The notes under the pieces are model-generated. The model was given only the letters and a program-made list of their open reading frames with translations, did no database searches and had not been told where the DNA came from. DNA of 64,000 nucleotides from NCBI GenBank assembly GCA_021774695.1, contig JAJFIU010000147.1, forward strand, positions 30,253-94,252. The letters are read 5' to 3'. Positions 47,598-56,155 of the stretch are shown here, one piece after another. Source of the stretch: Alphaproteobacteria bacterium. Its GTDB lineage: Bacteria; Pseudomonadota; Alphaproteobacteria; Sphingomonadales; Kordiimonadaceae. The stretch's first letter is position 1; every line of letters starts with the position of its first letter. The translations under genes and the position numbers were made by a program.

Positions 47598-48806
47598 GTG
47601 GAAAACAATATTATCATAGTCGGTGGCGGTAACGCAGGCATGCAAGTGGCCGACAGTTTGCGTAAAGGAGGCTTCGACGGGCCCATTGATTTGATTTGTG
47701 CCGAACCGCATTTGCCGTATCAACGGCCGCCGCTTTCTAAAAAATTTCTCGAGGGAAAACTAGAAGAAAAACGCCTGTTCCTGCGACCGGTAAGTTATTA
47801 TGAAACCAAAAATATCAGCCTCCACTTGTCGACAGAAGTAACCGCGATTGACCGGCAAGCGCGCACGGTTACATGTGCAGACGGCAGTCTGTTTACCTAC
47901 GACAAATTGGTCCTTGCGACCGGAGCCCGTGTCCGCGAATTACCGGGCACTGATGGCCTTGGTTTGCATTATATTCGCGGAATTCGCGATGTTGCTGCGT
48001 TAAAGGCGAAGCTTACGTCGCCGATGAAAATAACATTGGTGGGCGGTGGCTTTATAGGGCTAGAGACCGCTGCAACGCTGACGATACTTGGCCATTCGGT
48101 GACAGTGATTGAGGCAATGGATCAGATTATGCCAGGGCTTGTTGCGCCCGCATTGGCAGGCTATTTCCGGCGCACCCATGAAAGCCACGGCGTAGGCATT
48201 ATTGAAGGTGTCGGTGTGGAGGTGGTGTCAAAAACAGATGATGGTTTCCTGTTGTCCCTGAAGGACGGACGAAAACTGGAAGCGGATTTGGTCGTTGTTG
48301 GCATTGGTGTCATTGCAAATACCGAGCTTGCCTCTGACGCTGGATTGGCGATTGAGCGCGGTATTACCGTTAATGAGTTCGCGCAGACCGAAGACCCCGA
48401 TATCTATGCAGTCGGCGACTGCGCGACCGGTATGCATATGCGGTTTGGCGCACCAACGCGGCTGGAGAGCGTGCAAAACGCCGTTGATCAGGCAACCGTT
48501 GCAGCTAAATCAATCCTCGGCGAACCCGTTGCTTATGACATTTTGCCGTGGTTTTGGTCAGACCAATATGACCTCAAGCTTCAAATGGCTGGATTGTCTC
48601 GGGGTTTTGAAAATTACGTCATTCGCGGCGATATGACGGCGGGAAAATTCTCGGTGTGTTACTTCACGGACGACAAATTGATTGCGGTAGATTCGGTCAA
48701 TGCTATCGCCGATCATATGGCAGCAAAACGTTTGCTTGCGACCGGCACCAACGTTTCAAGGGATCAGTGTGCAAACGTCGATGTTCCTTTAAAGGCTTAT
48801 CTATAG
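47598..48806 (+). CDS. NAD(P)H:ferredoxin (rhodocoxin/putidaredoxin-type) reductase
   Basis: 402 aa FAD flavoprotein starting at GTG 47598 with GAGG upstream. The FAD motif is IIIVGGGNAGMQVADSL, RPPLSKKFL follows, the NAD(P)H motif is ITLVGGGFIGLETAATL, and DIYAVGDCATG is the second FAD contact. Architecture and length match reductases that feed a [2Fe-2S] ferredoxin serving a cytochrome P450 or Rieske oxygenase. No such oxygenase or ferredoxin is in the window. Flanking genes on the opposite strand make it a single-gene unit. Confidence 0.9.
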   Translation: MENNIIIVGGGNAGMQVADSLRKGGFDGPIDLICAEPHLPYQRPPLSKKFLEGKLEEKRLFLRPVSYYETKNISLHLSTEVTAIDRQARTVTCADGSLFTYDKLVLATGARVRELPGTDGLGLHYIRGIRDVAALKAKLTSPMKITLVGGGFIGLETAATLTILGHSVTVIEAMDQIMPGLVAPALAGYFRRTHESHGVGIIEGVGVEVVSKTDDGFLLSLKDGRKLEADLVVVGIGVIANTELASDAGLAIERGITVNEFAQTEDPDIYAVGDCATGMHMRFGAPTRLESVQNAVDQATVAAKSILGEPVAYDILPWFWSDQYDLKLQMAGLSRGFENYVIRGDMTAGKFSVCYFTDDKLIAVDSVNAIADHMAAKRLLATGTNVSRDQCANVDVPLKAYL

Positions 48807-48832
48807 TTGGGTAGTGCCCAGTTGTTCGGTTG

Positions 48833-50347
48833 TTAGCCTTTGTGCGCCGCCCAATATATCTCCAGATCTTTTTTCACCTCGGGTGCCATGATAAATAACC
48901 CAATAAGATTTGGCAGTGCCATAACAAATATCAGCGCGTCGGCTAGATCGAGGATTGCACTTAGCTGCACTGACGAGCCAATAACAATGAAGATGCAGAA
49001 AATAAGACTGAAAACATGCTCTTTCCGGCGGCCTTCACCGAAAAGATATGTCCAGCCTTTAATGCCATAATAGGCCCACGCAATCATGGTTGAAAAGGCA
49101 AACAGCGTTGCCGCGATTGACAGTGGAATGGGTGACCAGGATATCCGGCTTTCAAAGGCCGCAGAGGTCATTTCGATCCCGCTCATACCGCTGCCCATCA
49201 AGGTTTCAGTGGGGAAGCTGGTGATCAAAACAAGGCCTGTGATGGTGCAGATGACAACGGTATCGATGAAGGGTTCCAGAAGCGCCACATACCCTTCAGT
49301 TAGGGGTTCATTTGTTTGTACTGCTGAGTGGGCAATGGCGGCAGAACCCAGCCCGGCTTCGTTAGAAAAGGCAGCACGCTGGAAACCTAAAATCATGATG
49401 CCAACAATGCCGCCTGTCATGCCCTCAGAAGAGAAAGCTTGGGTAAAGATGGCGTAAAATGCGCCGGGTATTGCTTGATAGTTGATGCCGATGACAACCA
49501 GCGCGCCGGTGACATAGAGTAGCACCATGAAGGGCACCAGTTTTTCAGTTACTTTGCCGATAGATTTGATGCCGCCGATGATAATTATGCCGACACATAC
49601 GGCCAGAATAATGCCGATCAACCAACCCTTGTCGCTTAAGATGCTGGTTGCACCGCCGCTTACTTCGACAATTTGTGCGAAGGCCTGATTGGACTGGAAC
49701 ATGTTGCCAATGCCCAGACATCCTACAACAATGCTGGCGGCGAAAAACATGCCAAGCCCTTTGCCTATTCTTGGCATTCCGCGAGCTTCAAAACCACGTT
49801 GAAGATAATACATCGGGCCGCCTGATACAGAACCATCTGGGTTTTGTTTGCGGTATTTCACCCCCAAGGTGCATTCGACAAATTTTGTTGCCATACCCAG
49901 CAGGCCGGCCACGATCAGCCAGAAGATGGCCCCGGGGCCGCCCAGTGACACAACAATGGCAACACCGGCAATGTTGCCGATGCCAACCGTGCCGGAAACC
50001 GCTGTTGTCAGCGCCTGAAAATGCGACACTTCGCCCGGATGGTCTGGGTCAGCGTAACGGCCGCTGACAATATCAATTGCATGCTTGAACCCGCGCAAAT
50101 TGATAAACTTGAAATAGACCGTAAAAAACAGCGCACCTAGAATTAGCCAACATACAATCAAGGGAACTTCAGCGCCTGCGACAGTGACAGAGTAAAAAAT
50201 GAAGGAGGCCAATGCATCCGTTATCGGTTGAACCGTATCATTAATGACCTGATCGATATCGCTTGCATTTGCAGAAGCGGACACCACGGTCAACATCACG
50301 GAAACAACGGCCAGATGGGTTTTGGATACGGTTTTCAAGATGCTCAT
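48833..50347 (-). CDS. Sodium:alanine/glycine symporter (AGCS family)
   Basis: 504 aa integral membrane protein with about 10-11 transmembrane helices. AGCS signatures: VSGTVGIGNIAGVAIVVSLGGPGAIFW, GGPMYYLQRGFEARG, FSNEAGLGSAAIAHSA and a C-terminal SSVQLSAILDLADALIFVMALPN. The N-terminus carries an additional signal-peptide-like stretch (LAVVSVMLTVVSASANA). The ATG at 50347 is preferred over the GTG at 50356. Divergent from the aldehyde dehydrogenase gene across a 200-bp region, so it may import the amino compound used by the ALDH-TauD-amidotransferase operon (inference). Confidence 0.93.
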   Translation of the reverse strand: MSILKTVSKTHLAVVSVMLTVVSASANASDIDQVINDTVQPITDALASFIFYSVTVAGAEVPLIVCWLILGALFFTVYFKFINLRGFKHAIDIVSGRYADPDHPGEVSHFQALTTAVSGTVGIGNIAGVAIVVSLGGPGAIFWLIVAGLLGMATKFVECTLGVKYRKQNPDGSVSGGPMYYLQRGFEARGMPRIGKGLGMFFAASIVVGCLGIGNMFQSNQAFAQIVEVSGGATSILSDKGWLIGIILAVCVGIIIIGGIKSIGKVTEKLVPFMVLLYVTGALVVIGINYQAIPGAFYAIFTQAFSSEGMTGGIVGIMILGFQRAAFSNEAGLGSAAIAHSAVQTNEPLTEGYVALLEPFIDTVVICTITGLVLITSFPTETLMGSGMSGIEMTSAAFESRISWSPIPLSIAATLFAFSTMIAWAYYGIKGWTYLFGEGRRKEHVFSLIFCIFIVIGSSVQLSAILDLADALIFVMALPNLIGLFIMAPEVKKDLEIYWAAHKG

Positions 50348-50547
50348 GCAGATCACTTTCTGACGGCTTTGCCGGAAGACACAGTATTTCAGTATTTTCT
50401 ACTGTCTGCATTTCACGAGTGAACTTCAATGGAAATGATTATTTCACCACTATGGCACTGCCAATTTCCGTGGCAAGTCGACTTTCAATACTATAGCCTT
50501 CTGTCATACCGCGAAAAGGCGATGGATAATTAGGAGTGCTTTTTACC

Positions 50548-51915
50548 ATGTTTCAGTGTCTTTCACCGATAGATGGACATGTGGTTTACAGTGATAAACA
50601 CCATTCGGACGAAAGCATCGTTGGTGCAGTGCATCAAGCTCGCTTAGCGCAGAAGGACTGGCAGTTTACCAGCCTAGAAGAACGAGTTAACAAGCTGGGT
50701 GCAGCCACCGACCATCTTTTTGATCACCGGGATGAAATAGGCCTCGAAATCACTAATCAAATGGGCCGCCCTATCAAATTTAGCGCTGGTGAAATTGCAG
50801 GTGTTAAAGAACGTAGCGACCGAATGTTGGCACTCGCTAAATCGGCCCTCGCAGATGTCACGCCCGAGGCGGTGGACGGGTTTTATCGTAAAATTGAACG
50901 TGTGCCGCTGGGTGTGGTCGCGGTTCTTGCGCCCTGGAATTACCCCTTTTTAACCTCGGTGAACGCGATTATCCCGGCATTGGCGGCGGGTAATGCGGTT
51001 ATCCTCAAACACTCTGAACAGACGCCGCTAGTTGCACTGCGTTACAAACAGGCTTTTGAAGCAGCGGGCTTGCCGGCAGGTGTGTTCCAGCATTTATTCC
51101 TGTCACACGATGGTGCCGCTATGCTGGTGGCTGATCCGCGAGTTGACTATGTTGCTTTCACTGGGTCGGTGCGCGGAGGGCAAGCGATCACTAAAGCAAC
51201 TAGCGAAAAATTTATCGGGGTGGGACTTGAGCTTGGTGGCAAAGACCCGGCTTACGTGCGCGCCGATGCTGATGCCGGGCAGGCTGCCATAAACCTTGCT
51301 GACGGCGCCTTTTTCAATAGTGGCCAATCTTGCTGTGGCATTGAGCGAATTTATGTTGCCCGCGATCTGTTTGATCCGTTTGTCGAGGGTGTTGTCAGCG
51401 AAGCACGAAAACTAGTGCTGGGTGACCCTCGCCTGCCGGAGACGACACTTGGTCCGATGGCCAGCATACCCGGCGCTGATGCAGTGCGTCAACAGATCAA
51501 GGATGCCCTAAAGCAGGGCGCAGTTGCTCATTTGCCAGTTGATGAAAACTGGGGCAGTGCTTACCTGGCACCGCAAGTGCTCACTGGTGTGACGCACAAA
51601 ATGGACATTATGATGGAAGAAACCTTCGGTCCGGTGGTCGGCATAATGTCAGTGGACGGCGACGAGCAGGCTGTTACTTTAATGAATGACAGCCAATACG
51701 GCCTCACGGCATCAATCTGGACGCGGGATGTGGATGCCGCGCATGCTATCGGAGCCCAACTGGAAACGGGTACTGTTTTCCTCAACCGATGTGATTATCT
51801 GGACCCCAGTCTAGCTTGGACCGGGGTCAAAAACTCCGGCCATGGCTGCACACTTTCGTCCATAGGGTATGAGCAATTAACCCGGCCAAAATCTTATCAT
51901 TTCAAGTTAAGCTAA
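50548..51915 (+). CDS. NAD(P)-dependent aldehyde dehydrogenase
   Basis: 455 aa from the ATG at 50548 with AGGAG upstream. ALDH superfamily residues are in place: Asn131 in PWNYPF, Glu228 in LELGGKD, and nucleophile Cys262 in NSGQSCCGIERIYV, with EETFGPVVGIM later. It starts a compact operon with the TauD-type dioxygenase (11 bp) and the amidotransferase-like gene. The oxidised aldehyde is unknown; the neighbouring amino-acid symporter points to an amino-compound catabolic route. Confidence 0.93.
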   Translation: MFQCLSPIDGHVVYSDKHHSDESIVGAVHQARLAQKDWQFTSLEERVNKLGAATDHLFDHRDEIGLEITNQMGRPIKFSAGEIAGVKERSDRMLALAKSALADVTPEAVDGFYRKIERVPLGVVAVLAPWNYPFLTSVNAIIPALAAGNAVILKHSEQTPLVALRYKQAFEAAGLPAGVFQHLFLSHDGAAMLVADPRVDYVAFTGSVRGGQAITKATSEKFIGVGLELGGKDPAYVRADADAGQAAINLADGAFFNSGQSCCGIERIYVARDLFDPFVEGVVSEARKLVLGDPRLPETTLGPMASIPGADAVRQQIKDALKQGAVAHLPVDENWGSAYLAPQVLTGVTHKMDIMMEETFGPVVGIMSVDGDEQAVTLMNDSQYGLTASIWTRDVDAAHAIGAQLETGTVFLNRCDYLDPSLAWTGVKNSGHGCTLSSIGYEQLTRPKSYHFKLS

Positions 51916-51926
51916 GAGGTACTTTC

Positions 51927-52787
51927 ATGTCCCAACCTAGTTTCAAAACTATCTCCGTTCGCCAGCTGACCGGCGCGATGGGTGCTGAAATATCCGGCGT
52001 TGATCTATCTGGCGAACTCACAGACGAACAGTTTGAAGAGATTAGAACCGCTTTGTTTACATACGGCGTTATTGGCTTTCGGGATCAGACCCTCACTTTT
52101 GACGCGCATCAGGCCTTTGCTAAGCGGTTTGGAACGCTGGAGGTGCATCCAATAGTCAATAGCCTGGACGGGTACCCTGAGATTATCAAGATGCACAAGC
52201 CCGCGGGCACCCCGGCCAGTTTCGGTGTTGGTTGGCACACTGACAATTCGTTTTTTGAGAAGCCCAGTTTGGGCTCGATTGTATACGGCGAAGTTATCCC
52301 GCCGGTGGGTGGGGATACGCTATTTTCCAATCAGCAACTGGCCTATGAAACCTTGTCAGCAGGCATGAAAGAAACACTTGAAAGGCTGACGGCTATACAT
52401 TCCGCCAACGACGCCTACACTTCACCGACAGCTTTGGAAAAATACGATAGCGACGGCCCTATTTCATACAAGCACAGCGACATCATTGCTCAATCGGTTG
52501 AGCATCCGGTGGTTATCAGACATCCGGTGACCAGTAGGAAGGCGTTGTATGTGAATTCCATGTTCACCGATCGGATCAAGGGCTGGACGCGGGAGGAAAG
52601 CCTGCCGCTGATAGAATTTCTTTGCAAACACGCGGTCCGCGAAGACTTTCAATGCCGGTTCCGCTGGGAAAAAGGCAGTGTGGCCATGTGGGATAATCGC
52701 ATGGTTCAGCACGCAGGCTTGAATGACTGCGAGCAATATGAGCGAACTTTGTACCGGGTAACGGTCAACGGCGGTGCGTTAAGCTAG
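51927..52787 (+). CDS. TauD/TfdA family Fe(II)/2-oxoglutarate dioxygenase
   Basis: 286 aa. The iron triad is His104-x-Asp106 (GWHTDNSF) and His262 (MVQHAGLND). Arg273, eleven residues after the distal His, fits 2-oxoglutarate binding as in TauD. The usual opening GAEISGVDLSGELTDEQ is present. Members hydroxylate taurine, sulfonates, aryloxyacids, betaines and others; specificity cannot be read here. Middle gene of the ALDH-TauD-amidotransferase operon. Confidence 0.92.
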   Translation: MSQPSFKTISVRQLTGAMGAEISGVDLSGELTDEQFEEIRTALFTYGVIGFRDQTLTFDAHQAFAKRFGTLEVHPIVNSLDGYPEIIKMHKPAGTPASFGVGWHTDNSFFEKPSLGSIVYGEVIPPVGGDTLFSNQQLAYETLSAGMKETLERLTAIHSANDAYTSPTALEKYDSDGPISYKHSDIIAQSVEHPVVIRHPVTSRKALYVNSMFTDRIKGWTREESLPLIEFLCKHAVREDFQCRFRWEKGSVAMWDNRMVQHAGLNDCEQYERTLYRVTVNGGALS

Positions 52788-52805
52788 GATTTGTACGGAA
52801 TGTTT

Positions 52806-53645
52806 ATGAAAAACACTCGAAAGAAATTTCTGGTACTTGATGGTTATGACAGTGCTGGTATTGCAGGACTGAAGGTTGCCGGGGCAACGCAGGCAGGTGT
52901 GCTTTATAAAAATATGCTGGCCCGGTTTGTGCCGGAGGATGCAATCGATATTGTTGAAATTTCTCACCGGGACGCGCCGCAGATAAAGCTCGGTGACTAC
53001 CAAGGGGTTTGCTGGACCGGCTCTAATCTTTTTTTCTCCGCCGCTGATGATATCGTCCAGCGCCATATCGATTTGTGTATTGGTTTCTTTGAAGCCGGAA
53101 CGCCGCAATTTGGCAGTTGTTGGGCCGCGCAACTTGCGGCGGTCGCAACAGGTGGGCGCTGCGAGCAAAATCCCAAGGGCCGCGAATTTGGTATTGCCCG
53201 CAAGATCATGCTGACGGCGGACGGGGCAAAACACCCGATGTTTAAGGGCAAACTACGGGTGTTTGACGGCTTTACCTCCCACGCTGATATTGTCACCGAA
53301 CTGCCGGACTGCGCTGTTCGCCTTGCCGGCAACGCCTTTTCGGCGGTGCAGGCTCTTGATGTGACCTACGCCAAAGGGCACTTTTGGGCGGTTCAGTATC
53401 ACCCGGAATATGATTGCGGTGAAGTTGCAGCGCTAACCATTGTGCGCACTGCGGACCTTATCGAACAGGGAACCTTTAAAGACAAGGCTGCGGCGGAGGG
53501 TTATGTGGATGATATGCGCTCGCTAAATCTGGATAACTCGCGCCGCGACATTGCCTGGAAACTGGGCCTGGACGGGGATGTGCTCGACATGAATATTCGG
53601 TATATTGAGGTTAAAAACTGGTTGGATCATTTTTTTGACCAATAA
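52806..53645 (+). CDS. Class I glutamine amidotransferase-like protein
   Basis: About 279 aa. The nucleophile elbow is GSCWAAQLAA and the His-Glu pair is in VQYHPEYD, so the Cys-His-Glu triad of class I GATases is complete. An ATG at 52800 is an alternative start; 52806 has the better-spaced ACGGA. The protein lacks the synthase domain of GMP synthase and resembles stand-alone GATase hydrolases of the GuaA-N/PuuD type. It begins 18 bp after the dioxygenase, in the same operon. Hydrolysis of a gamma-glutamyl or amide intermediate is a guess. Confidence 0.82.
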   Translation: MKNTRKKFLVLDGYDSAGIAGLKVAGATQAGVLYKNMLARFVPEDAIDIVEISHRDAPQIKLGDYQGVCWTGSNLFFSAADDIVQRHIDLCIGFFEAGTPQFGSCWAAQLAAVATGGRCEQNPKGREFGIARKIMLTADGAKHPMFKGKLRVFDGFTSHADIVTELPDCAVRLAGNAFSAVQALDVTYAKGHFWAVQYHPEYDCGEVAALTIVRTADLIEQGTFKDKAAAEGYVDDMRSLNLDNSRRDIAWKLGLDGDVLDMNIRYIEVKNWLDHFFDQ

Positions 53646-53755
53646 AAAGATGCACGATTTTATTTCGTCTGGAATATCTAACAAATACTGCTGGATTATA
53701 ATGGTTTAGGGCGTTGTAATTATCGACGCGAAAAATGTAGGTGAAAGGGAAGGTT

Positions 53756-54274
53756 ATGAAACCAATAACAGCCGTAGCGGCATTGATGTTAACTGCGACG
53801 CAGGCCCATGCCGAAATTGTTGAGGCAACCGGTGATCACTATGTTTTGCACCATGAAGAGCGCTCCACATTGTCTCCGAGTGAACTATGGGTTCGGCTGA
53901 TAAAGCCTGCGGAGTGGTGGCACCCTGATCATACCTATTCGGGTGACGCAGGGAACTTGTCGTTCGATCCTCAGGTAGGCGGTTTGTGGCGCGAAGACTG
54001 GGCGGATGGCTCGGTCGTTCATGGCCGGGTGTTATATGTTGCGCCTGAAAAAATGTTGCGGTTGGATGCGCCTTTTGGCCCGCTTCAGGGAATGGCGGTT
54101 ACAGCAGTGTGGACAATTACAATAAAGCCTGACGGAGATGGATCGCTGGTGTCATTCGACGAAATTGCTAGTGGAACGGCGGCCAGTAAACTGGATGCGC
54201 TCGCTCCCACTGTAGACTTTGTAAAAGGCGAGGCAATCCGGCGCCTGACCCAGGTCAACAACCAAGGCAACTAA
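53756..54274 (+). CDS. Exported SRPBCC (START-like) domain protein
   Basis: 172 aa from the ATG at 53756 with GGGAAGG upstream; the GTG at 53741 is less likely. A signal peptide (MKPITAVAALMLTATQAHA) precedes an AHSA1/polyketide-cyclase-like fold: LSPSELWVRLIKPAEWWHPDHTY, DPQVGGLWREDWADG, VWTITIKPDGDGSLVSFDE. Such domains bind hydrophobic ligands; periplasmic versions are widespread but poorly characterised. First of three consecutive exported proteins on this strand. Confidence 0.78.
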   Translation: MKPITAVAALMLTATQAHAEIVEATGDHYVLHHEERSTLSPSELWVRLIKPAEWWHPDHTYSGDAGNLSFDPQVGGLWREDWADGSVVHGRVLYVAPEKMLRLDAPFGPLQGMAVTAVWTITIKPDGDGSLVSFDEIASGTAASKLDALAPTVDFVKGEAIRRLTQVNNQGN

Positions 54275-54350
54275 ATGGCTGCCAATTATAAAAACCGCTA
54301 ACCTAATTCTCTGATTTTGATCTAAAATGGTGAAAATTAAGAGGGAAATA

Positions 54351-54968
54351 ATGATGAAACTAGCTGTAATTGTTGCCGGAGCGGCCCTTTTTTCTGTCGC
54401 AAGCCTGCCATTCGTGTCGGCGGACCAGTTCGATCATGAGGCAAAGGCCAAAGCCAAGGCGGCGAGCGAACAGCTAGCCTCAATGACGCCGGAACAACGA
54501 AAGTTGTTGAACACAACGCCGGTAACTTCGGCGCGCTACCCGTCGCCGCCTGAGCCGCATTTCGGGTCGGAAAAAGGCTCAATCACCTTTGTTGATACCG
54601 ACCCTGGCCCCACGATTGGGGGCACACTCCTCATGAAACCAGCGGTGGACGACAGCGGTAAACGGCTGAATGAAGCCGACGCCGGCATTTCCATGTATAT
54701 GATCCATTGGGGTTTGGAAGTTGGCAAGCCGGGTGTTGCTGATGATGCAGGTGCCGGTGATCTGGGCGGTGACTGTATGGGTTTTCGCGATACTGGGCAT
54801 GTGGTGATGGCGCCCGCTGACGGGGCGGATGAGCAAATGAGCTGGGAAATTCCGCAAGGAACTGTGGTTCCCACCGACGCGGTATATTTTGTTGGCCACA
54901 CGCTTTACGGAAAAATTCATAATTTGGGTAAATGCACCCAAACACCGATCAATAATCTGGTTGATTAG
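54351..54968 (+). CDS. Exported protein of unknown function
   Basis: 205 aa beginning at the ATG pair 54351/54354 behind GAGGGA. A signal peptide (LAVIVAGAALFSVASLPFVSA) is followed by a lysine/alanine-rich helix (HEAKAKAKAASEQL) and a compact domain with ISMYMIHWGLEVGKPG, GGDCMGFRDTGHVVM and TDAVYFVGHTLYGKIHNLGKC. Two cysteines could form a disulfide. I do not recognise a family. The conserved-looking His/Trp/Gly patches suggest a small enzyme or binding protein. It lies 31 bp before the cyclase gene, with which it is likely co-transcribed. Confidence 0.7.
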   Translation: MMKLAVIVAGAALFSVASLPFVSADQFDHEAKAKAKAASEQLASMTPEQRKLLNTTPVTSARYPSPPEPHFGSEKGSITFVDTDPGPTIGGTLLMKPAVDDSGKRLNEADAGISMYMIHWGLEVGKPGVADDAGAGDLGGDCMGFRDTGHVVMAPADGADEQMSWEIPQGTVVPTDAVYFVGHTLYGKIHNLGKCTQTPINNLVD

Positions 54969-54999
54969 AAATAAACTCATTTTAAGTAGGGACGCTGTT

Positions 55000-55941
55000 A
55001 TGAAATGGCTTTTTGGATTGTGTTTTTGTGCTTTGCTTGTGTCGCCGTCGTTTGCGGGCACTGACGAGAAACCAGACTGGGCACCCTCCAAGTTTGGTGC
55101 TGCTGACCGGTTAGGCGCGATGAACTATCTAACGGCCGAGAAAGCTGCGGCGGCGGCAAAACTGGTCACAACCGGCAAAACATATGCGCTTGGCATGGTA
55201 ACCGGTCGATCAACGCCCGCTTATCCGCCGCGCAAATATGATGTGCTGGTGTTGCAGCTGGACGACGGCACAGGCAAACCGTTTGGGCTCAACGCAGGAA
55301 CATCCAACGACGACATCGTGGAAACATTTGTTGGCATTGGCAGTCAAATAGACGGTTTGGGTCATTTCGGAAAAAACCATTATTATTATAACGGGGTACA
55401 TGCCTCAGAGTTTGTTGCAACTGACGGTCTTAAGCAGTTCGGAACCCACACGCTGCCGCCTGTGGCCACGCGCGGTATTTTGCTGGATATGACCAAAGCA
55501 TATGACGGTGTTTTGGTGCCGGACGGCACCGCCTTTAACAAGCGAGAGATTGATGCGGCCACAAGACGTGCAGGCATCACCATCGAGCAGGGCGACATTG
55601 TCCTGTTCCACACCGGAAAAATGGCCGCCACCGAAGGCGAAACCACACTGCCGCCAGCGGTGCCCGGCCTGGGGCTGGAAGGCGCACAGTATCTTGCTGA
55701 TATGGGCGTGGTCGCAGTTGGTACAGACACATGGGCTTTGGAGGTGATCCCATTTGAAAATGAAGGCCGATTTTTCGAGGTACACCAAACCCTGCTGACC
55801 AAGAACGGAGTTTATTTGCTTGAAAATATGGTAACCACCGAACTTGCCGCAGACGGCGTAACCGAGTTTTTCTTCACTCTTGGTGTCCCGCGTCTGGAAG
55901 GCACGGTTCAAGCAATCATCAACCCTGTGGGCATCAGATAG
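55000..55941 (+). CDS. Exported cyclase-family (PF04199-like) metallohydrolase
   Basis: 313 aa from the ATG at 55000. A signal peptide (MKWLFGLCFCALLVSPSFAG) precedes the kynurenine formamidase/cyclase fold. Features are the metal region GIGSQIDGLGHFG, the variant seen in many bacterial cyclase proteins in place of HxGTHxDxPxH, then PPVATRGILLDMTKAYDG, QGDIVLFHTG and VGTDTWALEVIP. Relatives hydrolyse N-formylkynurenine, isatin and other cyclic or amide substrates. Export makes a classical kynurenine formamidase role unlikely. A degenerate copy of its 3' end follows at 55960-55998. Confidence 0.85.
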   Translation: MKWLFGLCFCALLVSPSFAGTDEKPDWAPSKFGAADRLGAMNYLTAEKAAAAAKLVTTGKTYALGMVTGRSTPAYPPRKYDVLVLQLDDGTGKPFGLNAGTSNDDIVETFVGIGSQIDGLGHFGKNHYYYNGVHASEFVATDGLKQFGTHTLPPVATRGILLDMTKAYDGVLVPDGTAFNKREIDAATRRAGITIEQGDIVLFHTGKMAATEGETTLPPAVPGLGLEGAQYLADMGVVAVGTDTWALEVIPFENEGRFFEVHQTLLTKNGVYLLENMVTTELAADGVTEFFFTLGVPRLEGTVQAIINPVGIR

Positions 55942-55959
55942 CGGGGAATGCAGCTAAAT

Positions 55960-55998
55960 ACCGTTTAAGCCATCATTAATCCAGTAGACATCAGATAG
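55960..55998 (+). pseudogene. Ghost 3' end of a second cyclase gene
   Basis: The 39 bases 57 bp downstream of the cyclase 3' end (55903-55941) align with it codon by codon. The intact gene reads TVQAIINPVGIR-stop; the ghost reads TV-stop-AIINPVDIR-stop. Differences are mostly synonymous (AAC/AAT, CCT/CCA, GTG/GTA) plus Gly to Asp and CAA to TAA. This is the pattern of a diverged tandem paralogue whose body has been lost, leaving its coding tail. Confidence 0.6.
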
Positions 55999-56155
55999 CG
56001 GTTAGCTTTCTGCATTGCTGTTTTGTTCGGTTTGGGCTGCACAGCACCGAAATTTTTCCCTTGAGTTAGGCGTGTTTTGGATGAACTGCCGTTGCAGCGC
56101 GTGTGGTTGAAGAAAACCTTGGTGCGAGTAAAACATGAGGAGAAATTCTCAGCAG

